A stretch of DNA of 64,000 bases from Nannocystis exedens. GTDB lineage: Bacteria; Myxococcota_A; Polyangia; Nannocystales; Nannocystaceae. Of this stretch, positions 25,899-33,660 are shown in pieces; the stretch's first letter is position 1, and each line of letters starts with the position of its first letter. A program made the position numbers and the translations under genes. The DNA is taken from contig NZ_NETK01000001.1 in assembly GCF_002343915.1 (NCBI RefSeq), positions 3,420,001-3,484,000 of the forward strand, written 5' to 3'. The notes under the pieces were generated by a model. It was not told the origin of the DNA and searched no databases. It saw nothing but the letters and a program-made list of their open reading frames with translations.

Positions 25899-27206
25899 AT
25901 GTCCTACCATGCGCGCCACATGCCGCTGCACACCCGGATCTTGCTCGGCCTCGCGGTCGGCGCGGCCCTCGGCCTCGGCGCCAACCTCGGGCTCGGCGCC
26001 GACCATGCCGTCGTCCAGCTCGCGCTGAAGTACGTCGCCGGACCGATCGGGCAGGTCTTCCTGCGCATGTTGTCGATGGTGGTGATGCCGCTGGTGTTCG
26101 CCTCGATCGCCCTCGGCGTCGCCGGCGTCGGCGACATCCGCCGCGCCGGGCGCATGGGCATCAAGACCCTCGCCTTCTTCCTCACCACCACCGCGCTCGC
26201 CTCCGCTCTCGGCCTCTTCCTCGTCAGCGTCGTCGACCCCGGCGCCTACGTCTCGCCGGCGGTGCGCGACGAGCTCGTCGCTCAATACGCGCGCACCAGC
26301 GGCCCGCCGCCCGCCCCGACCTCCTTCGGCGTCGAGACCTTCGTCGGCATCGTCACCCGCAACCCGCTCAAGTCGGCCGTCGACGGCGACATGCTCGGCG
26401 TGATCTTCTTCGGCCTGATGTTCGGCGCCGGCATCACCCTGATCCGCGAGGACCGGCAGAAGACGATGATCGGCTTCCTCGAGGCGCTCGCCGACGTCAT
26501 CTCGGCCGTCGTCGACATCGCCATGAAGCTCGCGCCGTACGGCGTGGCCGGCCTGATCTTCGGCGTCACCGCCCTGTTCGGCTTCGCCCTGCTGGCGCCG
26601 CTCGGCGTCTACGTCGGCCTGGTCCTGTTCGCCCTCGCGCTGCACGCCGTCGGCACCATGGGCCTCGTGATCCGCGGCCTCGTCGGCGTCGGCCCGCGGG
26701 TCTTCTTCTCCAGGATCCGCGCCGCCCTGGTCACCGCGTTCTCGACCTCCTCGAGCAGCGCCACCCTGCCGACCAACCTCCTCGTCGGCCAGCAAAACCT
26801 CGGCATACCGCCGCGGATCTGCGGCTTCGTCTATCCGCTCGGCGCCACCATGTGCATGAACGGCACCGCCCTGTTCGAGGGCATCACGGTGATCTTCCTG
26901 TGCCAGGTGTTCGGGGTGACGCTCAGCCTCGGCCAGATGGCCGTCGTCATCGCCCTGGCGGTGCTCACCTCGGTCGGCGCCGCCGCCGTCCCGGGCGGAT
27001 CGATCCCCCTCCTGGTCGGCATGCTGACGATGTTCGGCGTCCCTGGCGAGGGGATCGCCGTCATCATCGGCATCGATCGGATCCTCGACATGGCGCGCAC
27101 CGCCGTGAACGTCCTCGGCGACCACGTCGCCGCCGCCTTCGTCGCCCGCAGCGAGGGCCTGTGGAGCCCGGACCACCTGACGAAAGTTGTTCCCACGGAC
27201 AGGTGA
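25899..27206 (+). CDS. Dicarboxylate/amino acid:cation symporter (DAACS family)
   Basis: 435 aa; ATG 25920 is a possible alternative start. Eight or more hydrophobic segments are present. Family hallmarks are the serine-rich hairpin TSSSSATLP, the GATMCMNGTALFEG segment (NMDG variant), PGGSIPLLVGML and the C-terminal GIDRILDMARTAVNVLGD, which binds substrate and cation in GltPh-type transporters. Substrate is a C4-dicarboxylate or glutamate/aspartate. The stop codon lies next to a family hairpin at 27187. It is not in an operon with its neighbours. Confidence 0.92.
   Translation: MSYHARHMPLHTRILLGLAVGAALGLGANLGLGADHAVVQLALKYVAGPIGQVFLRMLSMVVMPLVFASIALGVAGVGDIRRAGRMGIKTLAFFLTTTALASALGLFLVSVVDPGAYVSPAVRDELVAQYARTSGPPPAPTSFGVETFVGIVTRNPLKSAVDGDMLGVIFFGLMFGAGITLIREDRQKTMIGFLEALADVISAVVDIAMKLAPYGVAGLIFGVTALFGFALLAPLGVYVGLVLFALALHAVGTMGLVIRGLVGVGPRVFFSRIRAALVTAFSTSSSSATLPTNLLVGQQNLGIPPRICGFVYPLGATMCMNGTALFEGITVIFLCQVFGVTLSLGQMAVVIALAVLTSVGAAAVPGGSIPLLVGMLTMFGVPGEGIAVIIGIDRILDMARTAVNVLGDHVAAAFVARSEGLWSPDHLTKVVPTDR
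27187..27204. repeat. Family hairpin at the 3' end of the symporter gene
   Basis: TGTTCC, loop CAC, GGACA with one bulge, followed by GGTGAG. It encodes the last residues (VVPTDR) just before the TGA. A 175-bp gap follows, containing a C-tract (27244-27259) and no gene. Confidence 0.5.
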
Positions 27207-27381
27207 GCCTGCCTCGCACCCGGGGTGGTGCGGCCCTTGTCCCCCACCCCCCCCCGCGCGGCTCGCGTCGGCCTGGACCGCGCCGGCCCGGAGGGTGCGC
27301 GCTCGATCGCACATCGAAACCGCGAGGTCGGGTGCAAGGCCCAGTCGTCGGGGCCCACAGAACTCGGTATGTTAGTGCTCC

Positions 27382-30300
27382 ATGGCGCCCCTTCTCGAGC
27401 AGGCTGGCGATGTCGCCGCGTGGAAGCCTCGTTCTGCGCTTCTCGGCGTGCTGCTGGCCAACCGCTACCGGATCACCCAATCCATCGGTCAGGGTTCGAC
27501 CGGCGCGGTCTACCGCGCCGACGACCTCTTGATGAACCGCCCGGTGGCGGTCCGGATCCTCGTCCCGAGCCTCGCGCAGAACCCTGCCTTGGTCTCGCGG
27601 ATCCGCGCTCGCATCGACCGCAACGTCAAGATCCAGCAGCAGCAGCCCGACGCGCTGGTCAACCTCGTCGACGCCTTCGACGTCGGCATGACCCTCGAGG
27701 GCGAGCTCTTCATCGTCACCGACTTCCTCGACGGTGATCATCTGTCGGCGATGCTCGAGCGAGGCGGGCGGCTGCCGTGGTCACGCGCCCGCCACCTCTT
27801 CATCCGCCTGAGCCAGCTGCTGCAGGCGCTGCACGAGCGGGGCATCGTCCTCGGCACGCTGCAGGCGCAGCACTGCTACGCGGTCCGCAACCGGCCGAAG
27901 AACGAGGCGATCAAGATCGTGAGCACGGCGGTGTTCGAGCACATCGCCGCCAACCTCGGCCCCGGCGCCGGCGAGGTCGGGGCGCAGATGGCCCGCTACG
28001 CCGCGCCCGAGCAGGGCTGCGGCGAGCCGATCGACATCCGCACCGACGTCTACTCGCTCGGCATCATCGCCTACGAGCTTTTGACCGGGAAGCTGCCGTT
28101 CAACGACACCAACCCGATCCGCCTGGTCGCGCAGCACCTCCACGCCGCGCCCACGCCGCTGCGGCAGGCCGCGCCCGACGCCGAGATCCCGGCCGCGGTC
28201 GAGGAGGTCGTGCTCAAGGCGCTGGCCAAGTCGCCCGCCGATCGCCACCCGAGCATGGAGGCCTTCGCCGCCGCGCTGTCGGCCATCCCCGCCGACGAGC
28301 CCGGCACGCCGGTGGCCACCGTCGCCGCGACGACCGCTGCCGCCGCGCCCGCCGAGCCGGCCCCGGCCCCCTCGCCGCCCCCGCCGCCGCCGGCCCCGGC
28401 CAAGCCGCTGGCCTCGTCGCTACCTGTCTCTTCGGACAACCTGTCCGCACCTGTCCCTCCGGTCAGCTCGGCGGCCGCCGCAGGGGCCGTGGTCGAGGAG
28501 TCGCCGCCGCGCCCCAACGCCGCGCCGGCGAAGATCGCCCCGTCGGTGGTGATGCGCGGGCTGATCGACGCCCCCGCCACCCCCCCGGCGCCGCCTCCAG
28601 CCCCGCCGACCTCGATCGCCCCGCCGCCGCCGGTCGGCCCGCGCCGCCCGCCGTCGATCGCGGTGCCGACGCTGATCCCCTCGCCGCGCCGGCCGTCCGA
28701 GCCGGTCGCCGCGGCGCCTGTCTCTCCGGCCATGTCCGAAGGGACAGCCGAGAAAGCCGCCGCTGCCGAGACGCCCCCGCCTCCGCCCGCACCCCCCGCA
28801 TCCGCGCCCGAGCCCGTCGCGGCTGAGCCGCCGCCGCCGGCCGCTGCGCCTGCGGCCGCTGAACAGGCCGCCGTCGCCGCCGTCGCCGCCGCGCCCGCTG
28901 CTGCGCCGGTCGCGGCTGCGTCTGTCGCGGCTGCGTCCGTCGCGGCTGCGTCTGGCGCTGCCGAGCCCGTCGCCCCTGCGCCCGCCGCCCCCGCGCCCGT
29001 CGCCCCCGCGCCTGCGGTCGCCGCCTCGCCACCGCCCCCGGCTGCCGCGCCCGTCACGCCTGCGCCCGTCGCCCCCGCGCCCGTCGCCCCCGCGCCCGTC
29101 GCCCCCGCGCCCGTCGCTCCTGCGCCCGTCGCTCCCGCGCCCCTCGCCGCCGCTCCCGTCACGCCTGCGCCCGTCGCCGCCGAGCCGCCGCCCCCGCCGG
29201 CACCCGCCCCGGAGCCGGCCCCCGCGGTGGTCGCCGCGGCGCCGCCCCCACCTGCCCCTTCGGACAGGCCCGCCGAGGCCCCGCGCCCCGCCGAGATCGT
29301 GCGGATGCCGGCGCCCGGCGACTCGGCCCGCGCCGCGGCGAGCGAGTCGATGCGCGCCCCGGTGCCGGCCGATTCGCTCCGCGCCCCCGCCCCCGCCGAC
29401 TCGGCTCGCGCTGCGGCGCCAGCCGACTCGGCCCGCGCGCGAGCCCCGGCCGCCGAGATCGTGGCTGTCCCTTCGGCCCTGTCCTCTCAGCCAGAGGAGA
29501 TCCAGCCGACCGCCTCGGTCAGCGCCCGCCGGGTCGCGGCCGCGGACGTGCACCCCGAGGCGCTGCGGGCCGCCGCGCTGCGGCAGTCGCAGTCGGGCGA
29601 GCGCCTGACCTCGAGCGCCGAGCTGCGGCCGACCGAGTCGATCATCGCCGAGCTGCCGAAGCGCAAGACCCCGTGGGTGGCGATCGTCGGCCTCGGCGCC
29701 GCGCTGGCCGCGGGCGCGGCCGCGTACATCCAGACCGAGCCCGAGATCGCCCCGCAGGGCAACCGTTCCGTCACGCCGCCCCCGGCCAAGGTCGAGCCGA
29801 AGCCCGCCCCGCAGGTCAAGGCCGAGCCGCCGCCGACCCCGACCAAGGTCGAGCCTCCGCCGCCCGATCCGGTCCCGATCGTCGCCCCGCCGCCTGACCC
29901 CGAGCCCCCGCCGCCCGACGTCGAGGCCGAGGAGCCGAAGAAGAAGAAGAAGAAGCGCACCAAGGCCGCCGAGCCCGAGGAGGAGGAGGAGGATCTGTTC
30001 GATCAGGTCCGCAAGCACATGGAGGCCAAGAAGGCCCAGGAAGAGGCCTACAAGAAGGCCGCCGAGGCCGGCACCTCGCTCCCCGGCCCCGCGCCCACGC
30101 CGGCCGCCACCAGCCCCACGCCCGCGCCCGCGCCCAAGCCCGCCGCCGAGGACAACGCGACCAAGGCCAAGGACGCCCTCGAGCGCGCTCGCCAGGCCGC
30201 GCAGCAGGGCAACCACCCGCTCGCCTACAGCCTCGCCAAGCAGGCCAATACCCTCGCGCGCACGCAGGAGGCGATCGAGCTCATGGGCGTCTCGGCCTGC

Positions 30301-30405
30301 AAGGCCGGCAACGCCGACAACGCCAAATCCGCAGCCGACCAGCTCACCGGCGCTCGCCGCAGCGCCGTCTACAGCGCCTGCGCCGGCAACGGAATCACCC
30401 TCTGA
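27382..30405 (+). CDS. Membrane pseudokinase with long Pro/Ala linker and periplasmic tail
   Basis: 1007 aa. Residues 25-295 have a Ser/Thr kinase fold: G-loop IGQGSTGAVYRA (35-46), YAAPEQ and DVYSLGIIAYELLTG are intact. The catalytic residues are not: VAVK is VAVR (R58), the HRD/N loop reads VLGTLQAQH (156-164), and DFG reads STA (181-183). Phosphotransfer is thus unlikely and a scaffold or phospho-sensor role is inferred. Residues 305-760 are a Pro/Ala/Val linker with APVAP repeats. One transmembrane helix (about 764-785) leads to a PKVEP-type segment, a Lys6 run, a coiled charged stretch and a C-terminal TPR-like pair. Four or more family hairpins are in frame in the linker. Confidence 0.85.
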   Translation: MAPLLEQAGDVAAWKPRSALLGVLLANRYRITQSIGQGSTGAVYRADDLLMNRPVAVRILVPSLAQNPALVSRIRARIDRNVKIQQQQPDALVNLVDAFDVGMTLEGELFIVTDFLDGDHLSAMLERGGRLPWSRARHLFIRLSQLLQALHERGIVLGTLQAQHCYAVRNRPKNEAIKIVSTAVFEHIAANLGPGAGEVGAQMARYAAPEQGCGEPIDIRTDVYSLGIIAYELLTGKLPFNDTNPIRLVAQHLHAAPTPLRQAAPDAEIPAAVEEVVLKALAKSPADRHPSMEAFAAALSAIPADEPGTPVATVAATTAAAAPAEPAPAPSPPPPPPAPAKPLASSLPVSSDNLSAPVPPVSSAAAAGAVVEESPPRPNAAPAKIAPSVVMRGLIDAPATPPAPPPAPPTSIAPPPPVGPRRPPSIAVPTLIPSPRRPSEPVAAAPVSPAMSEGTAEKAAAAETPPPPPAPPASAPEPVAAEPPPPAAAPAAAEQAAVAAVAAAPAAAPVAAASVAAASVAAASGAAEPVAPAPAAPAPVAPAPAVAASPPPPAAAPVTPAPVAPAPVAPAPVAPAPVAPAPVAPAPLAAAPVTPAPVAAEPPPPPAPAPEPAPAVVAAAPPPPAPSDRPAEAPRPAEIVRMPAPGDSARAAASESMRAPVPADSLRAPAPADSARAAAPADSARARAPAAEIVAVPSALSSQPEEIQPTASVSARRVAAADVHPEALRAAALRQSQSGERLTSSAELRPTESIIAELPKRKTPWVAIVGLGAALAAGAAAYIQTEPEIAPQGNRSVTPPPAKVEPKPAPQVKAEPPPTPTKVEPPPPDPVPIVAPPPDPEPPPPDVEAEEPKKKKKKRTKAAEPEEEEEDLFDQVRKHMEAKKAQEEAYKKAAEAGTSLPGPAPTPAATSPTPAPAPKPAAEDNATKAKDALERARQAAQQGNHPLAYSLAKQANTLARTQEAIELMGVSACKAGNADNAKSAADQLTGARRSAVYSACAGNGITL
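28422..28466. repeat. Array of three family hairpin arms in pseudokinase linker
   Basis: ACCTGTCTCTTCGGACA, then CCTGTCC, then CTGTCC-CTCC-GGTCAG. The encoded residues (LPVSSDNLSAPVPPVSS) interrupt the Pro/Ala linker with Ser. Confidence 0.55.
28717..28747. repeat. Two adjacent family elements in pseudokinase linker
   Basis: CCTGTCTCTCCGG followed by TGTCC-GAAG-GGACA. They encode PVSPAMSEGTAE. Confidence 0.6.
29251..29268. repeat. Family hairpin in pseudokinase linker
   Basis: CCTGCCC, loop CTTC, GGACAGG with one mismatch. It encodes APSDRP. Confidence 0.6.
29464..29485. repeat. Family element in pseudokinase linker
   Basis: CTGTCCCTTCGGCCCTGTCC. It encodes VPSALSS just before the linker ends. 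Confidence 0.5.
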
Positions 30406-30791
30406 GCGGTTTTCCCGCCTCGACCTCGCCGCCCGCTGCCGTCAGCGTGGCGGCGAAGTCGTTTGCGGCCGAGCACGAGGCGCCTGCGGCGCAAGTGGCC
30501 CGGGCCGTTCTCGCTGTTTCGGTGAAACTCCCATGAAGCGGCTGAAGGCCCTGCGCCCGCCGCTCCGACGCGGGACAGCCCAACCTTCAATTCCCGTCGA
30601 GGCTCGAACCCGACTGATCCGCTCTGCAAGCGGCCACCGACGGAGCTGTCCTCTGCCGGAAGCTTTCAAACGCTGGCGGGGGCTTCCGAGAGGGGGGTAC
30701 CCGGCTTCCCGTAGCCGGCATCGAGCGAGCCGGCGGCCGCGGAACGCGTTCGTGGCGCCGGCGAGCGAGGGTGTTATGGTTCAGTCGCTTG
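30406..30791. other. Gap with tRNA-Cys-like remnant
   Basis: A 386-base gap after the pseudokinase gene. Apart from the tRNA-like segment at 30589-30659 no feature is supported. Short ORFs here are antisense to the tRNA-like DNA. Confidence 0.45.
30589..30659 (-). pseudogene. tRNA-Cys pseudogene (3' half recognisable)
   Basis: On the minus strand the anticodon loop TTGCAGA (GCA anticodon), variable region ATCAG and T arm GTCGGGTTCGAGCCTCGAC closely match the intact tRNA-Cys at 31245-31315. The 5' acceptor strand and D arm do not fit, and the 3' acceptor strand reads CGGGAAT. It therefore cannot fold into a functional tRNA. Confidence 0.65.
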
Positions 30792-31100
30792 ATGAACCCC
30801 TCGGGCCTGCCGGACCCTCCGCCACCGTACCCCAGGAAGGTGCTTCCACTGGCTGTTTTGCTCGTGTTCGTCCACGGCTCGATCACGCTGTCGGCCGTGC
30901 TCGACAGCAGCGGTGGAGACGGCGGCCTGGCGGCAGTCGGCGTGTTCATCACCGGCCTGTTCATCCTGTTCACCGCGCTGGCACTCCTCGGTGCCATCGC
31001 GGCCTTCATCGAGAGCGACGTGGCATGGGCCCTGCTTGTCCTGCCTACGCTCGGGCTGGTGCTCGTCGCGCTGGGGCTGATCTTCTACATGCTGGATTGA
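30792..31100 (+). CDS. Small membrane protein with three predicted helices
   Basis: 102 aa from ATG 30792; GTG 30771 would add seven residues. After a Pro-rich N terminus (PDPPPPYP) come three hydrophobic segments: VLPLAVLLVFVHG, AAVGVFITGLFILFTALALLG and ALLVLPTLGLVLVALGLIF. No family is recognised. It lies between the tRNA-Cys pseudogene and the intact tRNA-Cys, on the opposite strand, so it may have arrived with, or been trapped by, rearrangement at the tRNA locus. Confidence 0.5.
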   Translation: MNPSGLPDPPPPYPRKVLPLAVLLVFVHGSITLSAVLDSSGGDGGLAAVGVFITGLFILFTALALLGAIAAFIESDVAWALLVLPTLGLVLVALGLIFYMLD

Positions 31101-31172
31101 GTCGGCGCGCGAACGATGGGCGACCGCAGGGCCGCGCCTAGGCCACATGTCGAGCTCGCCAAGCCGGTCTCG

Positions 31173-31195
31173 AAAATTCTGGCGAGCTACGCCAG
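31173..31195 (-). terminator. Rho-independent terminator of tRNA-Cys
   Basis: On the minus strand CTGGCG, loop TAGCT, CGCCAG is followed by AATTTTCG. It is 50 nt past the tRNA 3' end. Confidence 0.55.
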
Positions 31196-31209
31196 GCAGC
31201 ACGAGCCGC

Positions 31210-31224
31210 TCGGACACGGGACCG
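31210..31224 (-). other. Duplicated 5' end of tRNA-Cys
   Basis: The 15 nt GGTCCCGTGTCCGAG, identical to the first 15 nt of the tRNA-Cys, recur 20 nt past its 3' end in the same orientation. No tRNA body follows. With the pseudogene at 30589-30659 it may be the other half of a second, disrupted copy. Confidence 0.6.
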
Positions 31225-31244
31225 ACTTCTCTGACTCACGCAAG

Positions 31245-31315
31245 AGGTCCCGTCGGGATTCGAACCCGACTGACCCGCTTTGCAGGCGGGCACCTGACCA
31301 CTCGGACACGGGACC
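31245..31315 (-). tRNA. tRNA-Cys (GCA)
   Basis: 71 nt, read on the minus strand. Acceptor GGTCCCG pairs with CGGGACC, the anticodon stem CCCGC/GCGGG closes the loop CTGCAAA (anticodon GCA), and the T arm is TCGGG-TTCGAAT-CCCGA. The discriminator is U, as expected for Cys. CCA is not encoded (CTT follows). It is the only tRNA seen in the window. Confidence 0.92.
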
Positions 31316-31821
31316 TGAAGCTCGATTCGGCGATACGCGAATGCACCCAGCCGCGAAGACGCGCTGATGTGAATCACGCGACCATGGATGAATCGACGCT
31401 GCGCACCTGCGAATGCGTCGAGTCGACGGGCGGGGCGAATCGCGGACATGCCGTCCACGGGGCGCGCCACCCGGCCCACGGGCCGAAGTCCCCTCGCGGG
31501 GTGAATTGTGCCTGCAGCTCGAACCGAGCCGCCGCCTCAGGGCCGACAACAACACGGCGACGTCGCCAGCCGCGGCTGAAAGCGCGCGCGCGGCGACGGT
31601 GCGATGTTGGCGGGACCGGGCATGATGCGAATGAGGTACCACCGACTCGCCGGCGCGTCAACTCCTACGATTGTCCGCTCGACGCATTTTCACCGCAGCC
31701 CCGCGCGGCCCGCTCTACGGCAATCACAACACCATGTCGACCCCGTCGCCCCCGCCGCACCGGCAGCCACCCGCGTCCCTCACCGCTTGAGTCGCCCGCG
31801 CGGCCCCGTTACTGTCCCGCC
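31316..31821. other. Gap between tRNA-Cys and peptidase gene
   Basis: About 500 bases without a convincing gene. Frames are open only because of base composition. The tRNA promoter should lie just above 31316 on the minus strand and the peptidase promoter near 31780 on the plus strand; neither box is clear. Confidence 0.4.
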
Positions 31822-33591
31822 TTGCCTCGCCCGCGCTCGCTCGCTCGCCTCTCGTTCCTCGCCCTCGCCGCCGCCTGCACGGCTTCGTGCCCGGCTCCTG
31901 CCCCCGCCCCCGACCGGCAGCCTGCAGCCGCCCCTGCGCCTGCGCCCGAGCCCGTCGCCTACGCCCTCTCGCCGGTGTTCGAGCAGGACGCCCTCGTCGC
32001 CCTGCAGGTCGAGGTGCGCCTGCGCGGCGACGCCGACGGCCTCACGCGCCTCAAGCTGCCCGACCACTGGGGCACCGCGCGCGAGCTGTGGACCCTCCTC
32101 CGCGACTTCACCGTCGAGGGCGCCACCGTCGCCGACGACGCCGATCCCTCCATCCGCCGGCTCACCGCCGCCCCGGACGCCCCGCTGGTCGTCCGCTACC
32201 GCGTCGTCAGCGGCTTCGACCGCGACCCGACCGCCGAGGACGGCCAGCCGTTTCTGCCGATCATCCGGCCCACCTGGTTCGACGTGTTCGGCGAGGCCCT
32301 GTTCGCCTACCCCGAGGGCCGCGAGGACGACCCCGCGACCTTCACCTGGCGCGACGCCCCGCCGGCCTTTCGATTCGCCAGCGACCTCGAGCACCTCGCC
32401 GGCGCCCGTCCCGGCGTCGTCGGCGACGTCCTCGAGAGCATCGTCATCGGCGGCCCCGACCTCGACACCCGCGCCCACGGCCAGGTCCGCGTCGCCATCC
32501 TCGGCGACTACGACTTCGGCCACGACGCCTTCTTCGACCTCTCGCTGGCCGTCATCGCCGCCCAGCGCGAGTTCTGGGGCGACGAGGACGCCCCGTTCTT
32601 GATCACCCTCGCGCCGCAGAAGAAGATCGACGGCAGCATGACCTACGGCGGCACCGGCCGCTCCGACGCCTTCACCCTCACCGTCGCCGAGAACGCCTCG
32701 ATCGCCGACCTGCGCCACCTCCTCGCCCACGAGTACTTCCACACCTGGAACGCCCGCCAGCTCGGCGGCCAGGCCGATGGCCCCGCCGAGGGCGCCGGCA
32801 AGTGGTTCGCCGAGGGCTTCACCGAGTTCTTCACCTGGCGCCTGCTCCTGCGCGCCGGCCTCTACAGCCTCGAGGACTTCGTCACCGCCTGGAACGGGGC
32901 CCTCCTCGAGTACTGGACCTCGCCGGTGCGCGACGAGCCCAACGCGCGGATCGTCGCCGACTACTGGAACGACCACGCCGTGAGCCGCCTGCCCTACCGC
33001 CGCGGCCCCCTGCTCGCCGCGATCTGGGAGCAGCGGCTGCGCCAGGCCACCGCCGGCGCGCGCGACCTCGACGATGTCCTCAAGGCCATGCGCGCCAAGG
33101 TGAAGGCCTCCCCCGTCAAGCTCGCCCCCGACGCCGCCGGCGTGTTCCCGCCGGTCTACCGCGAGCTCGGCGGCCCCGACCTCGCCGCCGACCTCGCGCG
33201 CTTCGTCGACCAGGGCGTCGCCATCGAGCTGCCGGCCGACGTGTTCGGCCCGTGCGTCCGCGTCGTCGACAGCGTCCGCCGCGAGTTCGAGCGCGGCTGG
33301 GACGTCGACGCCACCGCCGCCGCCGGCCGCGTCGTCACCGGCCTGCGCGAGGGCTCCGCCGCCTGGCGCGCCGGCCTGCGCGACGGCATGGCGATCGTCG
33401 AACGCGAGGCCGGCGTACTCGGCGACTCGACCGTGCCTTACGTCCTCCGCGTCCGCGACGGCGAGCGCGAGCGCGTCATCCGTTTCAAGCCCGAGGGCGA
33501 GCGGGAGCTCCCGCTGCAGCAGCTCGAGCTCGCCCCCGACCTCACGCCCGAGCGCCGGGCCGCCTGCGCCCGCGAGCTGTCCGGCGCCTGA
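31822..33591 (+). CDS. M61-type (glycyl aminopeptidase-like) metallopeptidase lipoprotein with PDZ
   Basis: 589 aa if the TTG at 31822 is used, which places a signal peptide (SLARLSFLALAAACTASC) at the N terminus; no nearer ATG or GTG is in frame. An Ala/Pro spacer follows. The zinc motif is HEYFHTWN (H303, E304, H307) with a downstream Glu in AEGFTEFF, the hallmark of M61 peptidases. The C terminus contains a PDZ-like block (VVTGLREGSAAWRAGLRDGM), also typical of M61. It would act on peptides in the periplasm or at the surface. Start assignment is uncertain. Confidence 0.82.
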   Translation: MPRPRSLARLSFLALAAACTASCPAPAPAPDRQPAAAPAPAPEPVAYALSPVFEQDALVALQVEVRLRGDADGLTRLKLPDHWGTARELWTLLRDFTVEGATVADDADPSIRRLTAAPDAPLVVRYRVVSGFDRDPTAEDGQPFLPIIRPTWFDVFGEALFAYPEGREDDPATFTWRDAPPAFRFASDLEHLAGARPGVVGDVLESIVIGGPDLDTRAHGQVRVAILGDYDFGHDAFFDLSLAVIAAQREFWGDEDAPFLITLAPQKKIDGSMTYGGTGRSDAFTLTVAENASIADLRHLLAHEYFHTWNARQLGGQADGPAEGAGKWFAEGFTEFFTWRLLLRAGLYSLEDFVTAWNGALLEYWTSPVRDEPNARIVADYWNDHAVSRLPYRRGPLLAAIWEQRLRQATAGARDLDDVLKAMRAKVKASPVKLAPDAAGVFPPVYRELGGPDLAADLARFVDQGVAIELPADVFGPCVRVVDSVRREFERGWDVDATAAAGRVVTGLREGSAAWRAGLRDGMAIVEREAGVLGDSTVPYVLRVRDGERERVIRFKPEGERELPLQQLELAPDLTPERRAACARELSGA

Positions 33592-33599
33592 TCTTTGGC

Positions 33600-33619
33600 A
33601 CATGCCCGGTCGAGCATGT
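33600..33619. terminator. Family hairpin at convergent junction
   Basis: ACATGC, loop CCGGTCGA, GCATGT, 9 nt after the peptidase stop. It is near-identical to 17398-17417 after glpD. Confidence 0.6.
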
Positions 33620-33620
33620 C

Positions 33621-33646
33621 CATGAGGGCATGCCCTCCAAGACATG
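33621..33646. repeat. Palindrome plus CATGCCCTC-AAGACATG element
   Basis: GAGGGCATGCCCTC is a perfect 14-nt palindrome (33624-33637), continuing into CAAGACATGCCTCGAGCG, the block shared with 8346-8365 and 37382-37399. It abuts the hybrid kinase stop at 33661. Confidence 0.6.
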
Positions 33647-33660
33647 CCTCGAGCGCCACC

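Noticed and set aside
31138..31642. Short frames encoding GSVGFESRRDL-type peptides near the tRNA
   Set aside because: They are translations of tRNA-Cys or its remnants, not proteins.
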